Of a DNA stretch of 64,000 nt, positions 63,444 to 64,000 are shown piece after piece. The first letter of the stretch is position 1. Each line of letters begins with the position of its first letter. The notes below the pieces were generated by a model. It worked only from the letters and a program-made list of their open reading frames with translations. It searched no databases and was not told where the DNA came from. Origin of the DNA: Burkholderiales bacterium (GTDB lineage Bacteria > Pseudomonadota > Gammaproteobacteria > Burkholderiales > JAHFRG01); NCBI GenBank assembly GCA_035518095.1, contig DATIXX010000041.1, positions 62,001 to 126,000 on the forward strand, given 5' to 3'. Position numbers and translations under genes: made by a program.

Positions 63444-63992
63444 TTAGTCGCCTTCAACGAGTTTTTTCAGATTTTCCAGTCCTGCTTTGTACACTGAAGT
63501 GATCGTGTTGGTCGCCGTGGCATCATCCTCCCCTGCGGGCGGATTAGCCAGTGGCGATTTACGCTTGAACTTGCCGTACCACTCCACCACGGAACCTCCG
63601 CTCTTCGCAGGTTTTACCCTGATGGTGGAAACGTAGTGGGTTACCGGAAGCACGCCTTCTAGGATGGTGTACTTTATACTCATGCCTTTATTGTTATAGC
63701 GCACAAGTTTTTCCTTAATAGTTCCCCCGTCTTGCAGGGTAAGCAAGCGCACTGCGTTTTTTTGATTGTCAGTTCCGCTCAAAATCTCGCTTTTCGCGAC
63801 TGCGGGATGCCAGGTATTAAGCCCGTTGAAATCTTTAATTCTGCCCCATACCGTTTCGGGCGCGGCGCTAATTTCAATGGTTTGTGTGACGGTCAGCCAA
63901 GGTAATTTCACCGGTTTTGGAGTTTTTGCCTGCAAGCTGGCAAGGGGCAACGTCAGAAAAAGAACCAATAGCGGCGTGATGATTTTTTTCAT
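63444..63992 (-). CDS. exported SRPBCC (START-like) protein, unknown ligand
   Basis: A 182-residue protein with a signal peptide (about 1-22, ...LASLQA) and a helix-grip SRPBCC fold: WLTVTQTIEISAAPETVWGRIKDFNGLNTWHPAVAKSEILSG region, strand LVRYNNKGMSIKYTIL, and the C-terminal amphipathic helix AGLENLKKLVEG. The family binds hydrophobic ligands; no ligand is known here. Periplasmic location is inferred from the signal. It is the last complete gene; only 8 bases lie beyond its start. Confidence 0.82.
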   Translation of the reverse strand: MKKIITPLLVLFLTLPLASLQAKTPKPVKLPWLTVTQTIEISAAPETVWGRIKDFNGLNTWHPAVAKSEILSGTDNQKNAVRLLTLQDGGTIKEKLVRYNNKGMSIKYTILEGVLPVTHYVSTIRVKPAKSGGSVVEWYGKFKRKSPLANPPAGEDDATATNTITSVYKAGLENLKKLVEGD

Positions 63993-64000
63993 TTGTGAGG

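Noticed and set aside
1-64000. CRISPR arrays, prophage or full insertion sequences
   Set aside because: No regularly spaced repeats, phage structural genes or transposase genes were found on either strand.

Overview
The window looks like a chromosome segment of a betaproteobacterium; I would not name a genus. Reasons: the algZ-algR-hemC-hemD-hemX-hemY order, the aroQ-accB-accC-prmA and nadD-rsfS-rlmH-maf-rng clusters, a homodimeric-type pyruvate dehydrogenase E1 (aceE) with a one-lipoyl-domain E2, a class I PHA synthase, and a PhoB/PhoR/Pst system with a recognisable Pho box. No prophage, CRISPR array or complete insertion sequence is visible. One tRNA gene (Arg, anticodon CCG) is present.

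Layout. 1-3122: end of a zinc alcohol dehydrogenase, then a minus-strand group (mandelate-racemase-like enzyme, DUF924 protein, small membrane protein). A broken second copy of the DUF924 gene start and a HEPN-like orphan lie upstream of this group. 3123-3590: intergenic DNA with a dispersed repeat whose second copy lies at 61.8 kb. 3591-6178: a histone-H1-tailed EF-like protein, a membrane protein and argH. 6240-12148: AlgZ/AlgR two-component pair and the heme genes hemC-D-X-Y. 12183-18352: ferredoxin-type reductase, a MITE-like element, SDR protein, lipoprotein, cutA, dsbD, a TlpA-like thioredoxin and aroQ. 18417-27363: accBC, prmA, tpx, dgkA, a PfkB kinase, lipoprotein and acyltransferase, apaH and a dihaem cytochrome c. 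27485-33825: tRNA-Arg, a methanethiol-oxidase (SELENBP1) gene with a membrane partner, and an iron-complex-type ABC importer.

34594-50503 is a phosphate and polyphosphate region: phoR, ppk, a CYTH-CHAD protein, a SixA-like phosphatase, ppx, a metallophosphoesterase, olsB (ornithine lipid synthesis), phoB, phoU and pstBACS. It shows rearrangement. phoR is preceded by a decayed phoB 3' part that still overlaps its start codon, while the intact phoB lies 9 kb away beside phoU. Pho boxes are visible before pstS and, less perfectly, before olsB. The 5' end of ppk carries an internal tandem duplication that yields two possible starts.

50563-53901 holds HMG-CoA lyase, a LiuR-like MerR regulator and phaC, with two matching operator-like palindromes linking leucine breakdown to PHA storage. 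54219-61795 is aceE-aceF and nadD-rsfS-rlmH-maf-rng. The window ends with the second dispersed repeat, yggT, proC and an exported SRPBCC protein.

Most of the window is ordinary housekeeping sequence. The observations most worth checking are the split phoB/phoR arrangement, the candidate Pho control of olsB, the ppk start duplication, the duplicated DUF924 start around an inserted enolase-family gene, the LiuR-type sites beside phaC, and the MITE-like and dispersed repeats. I did not find a clear new multi-gene system.
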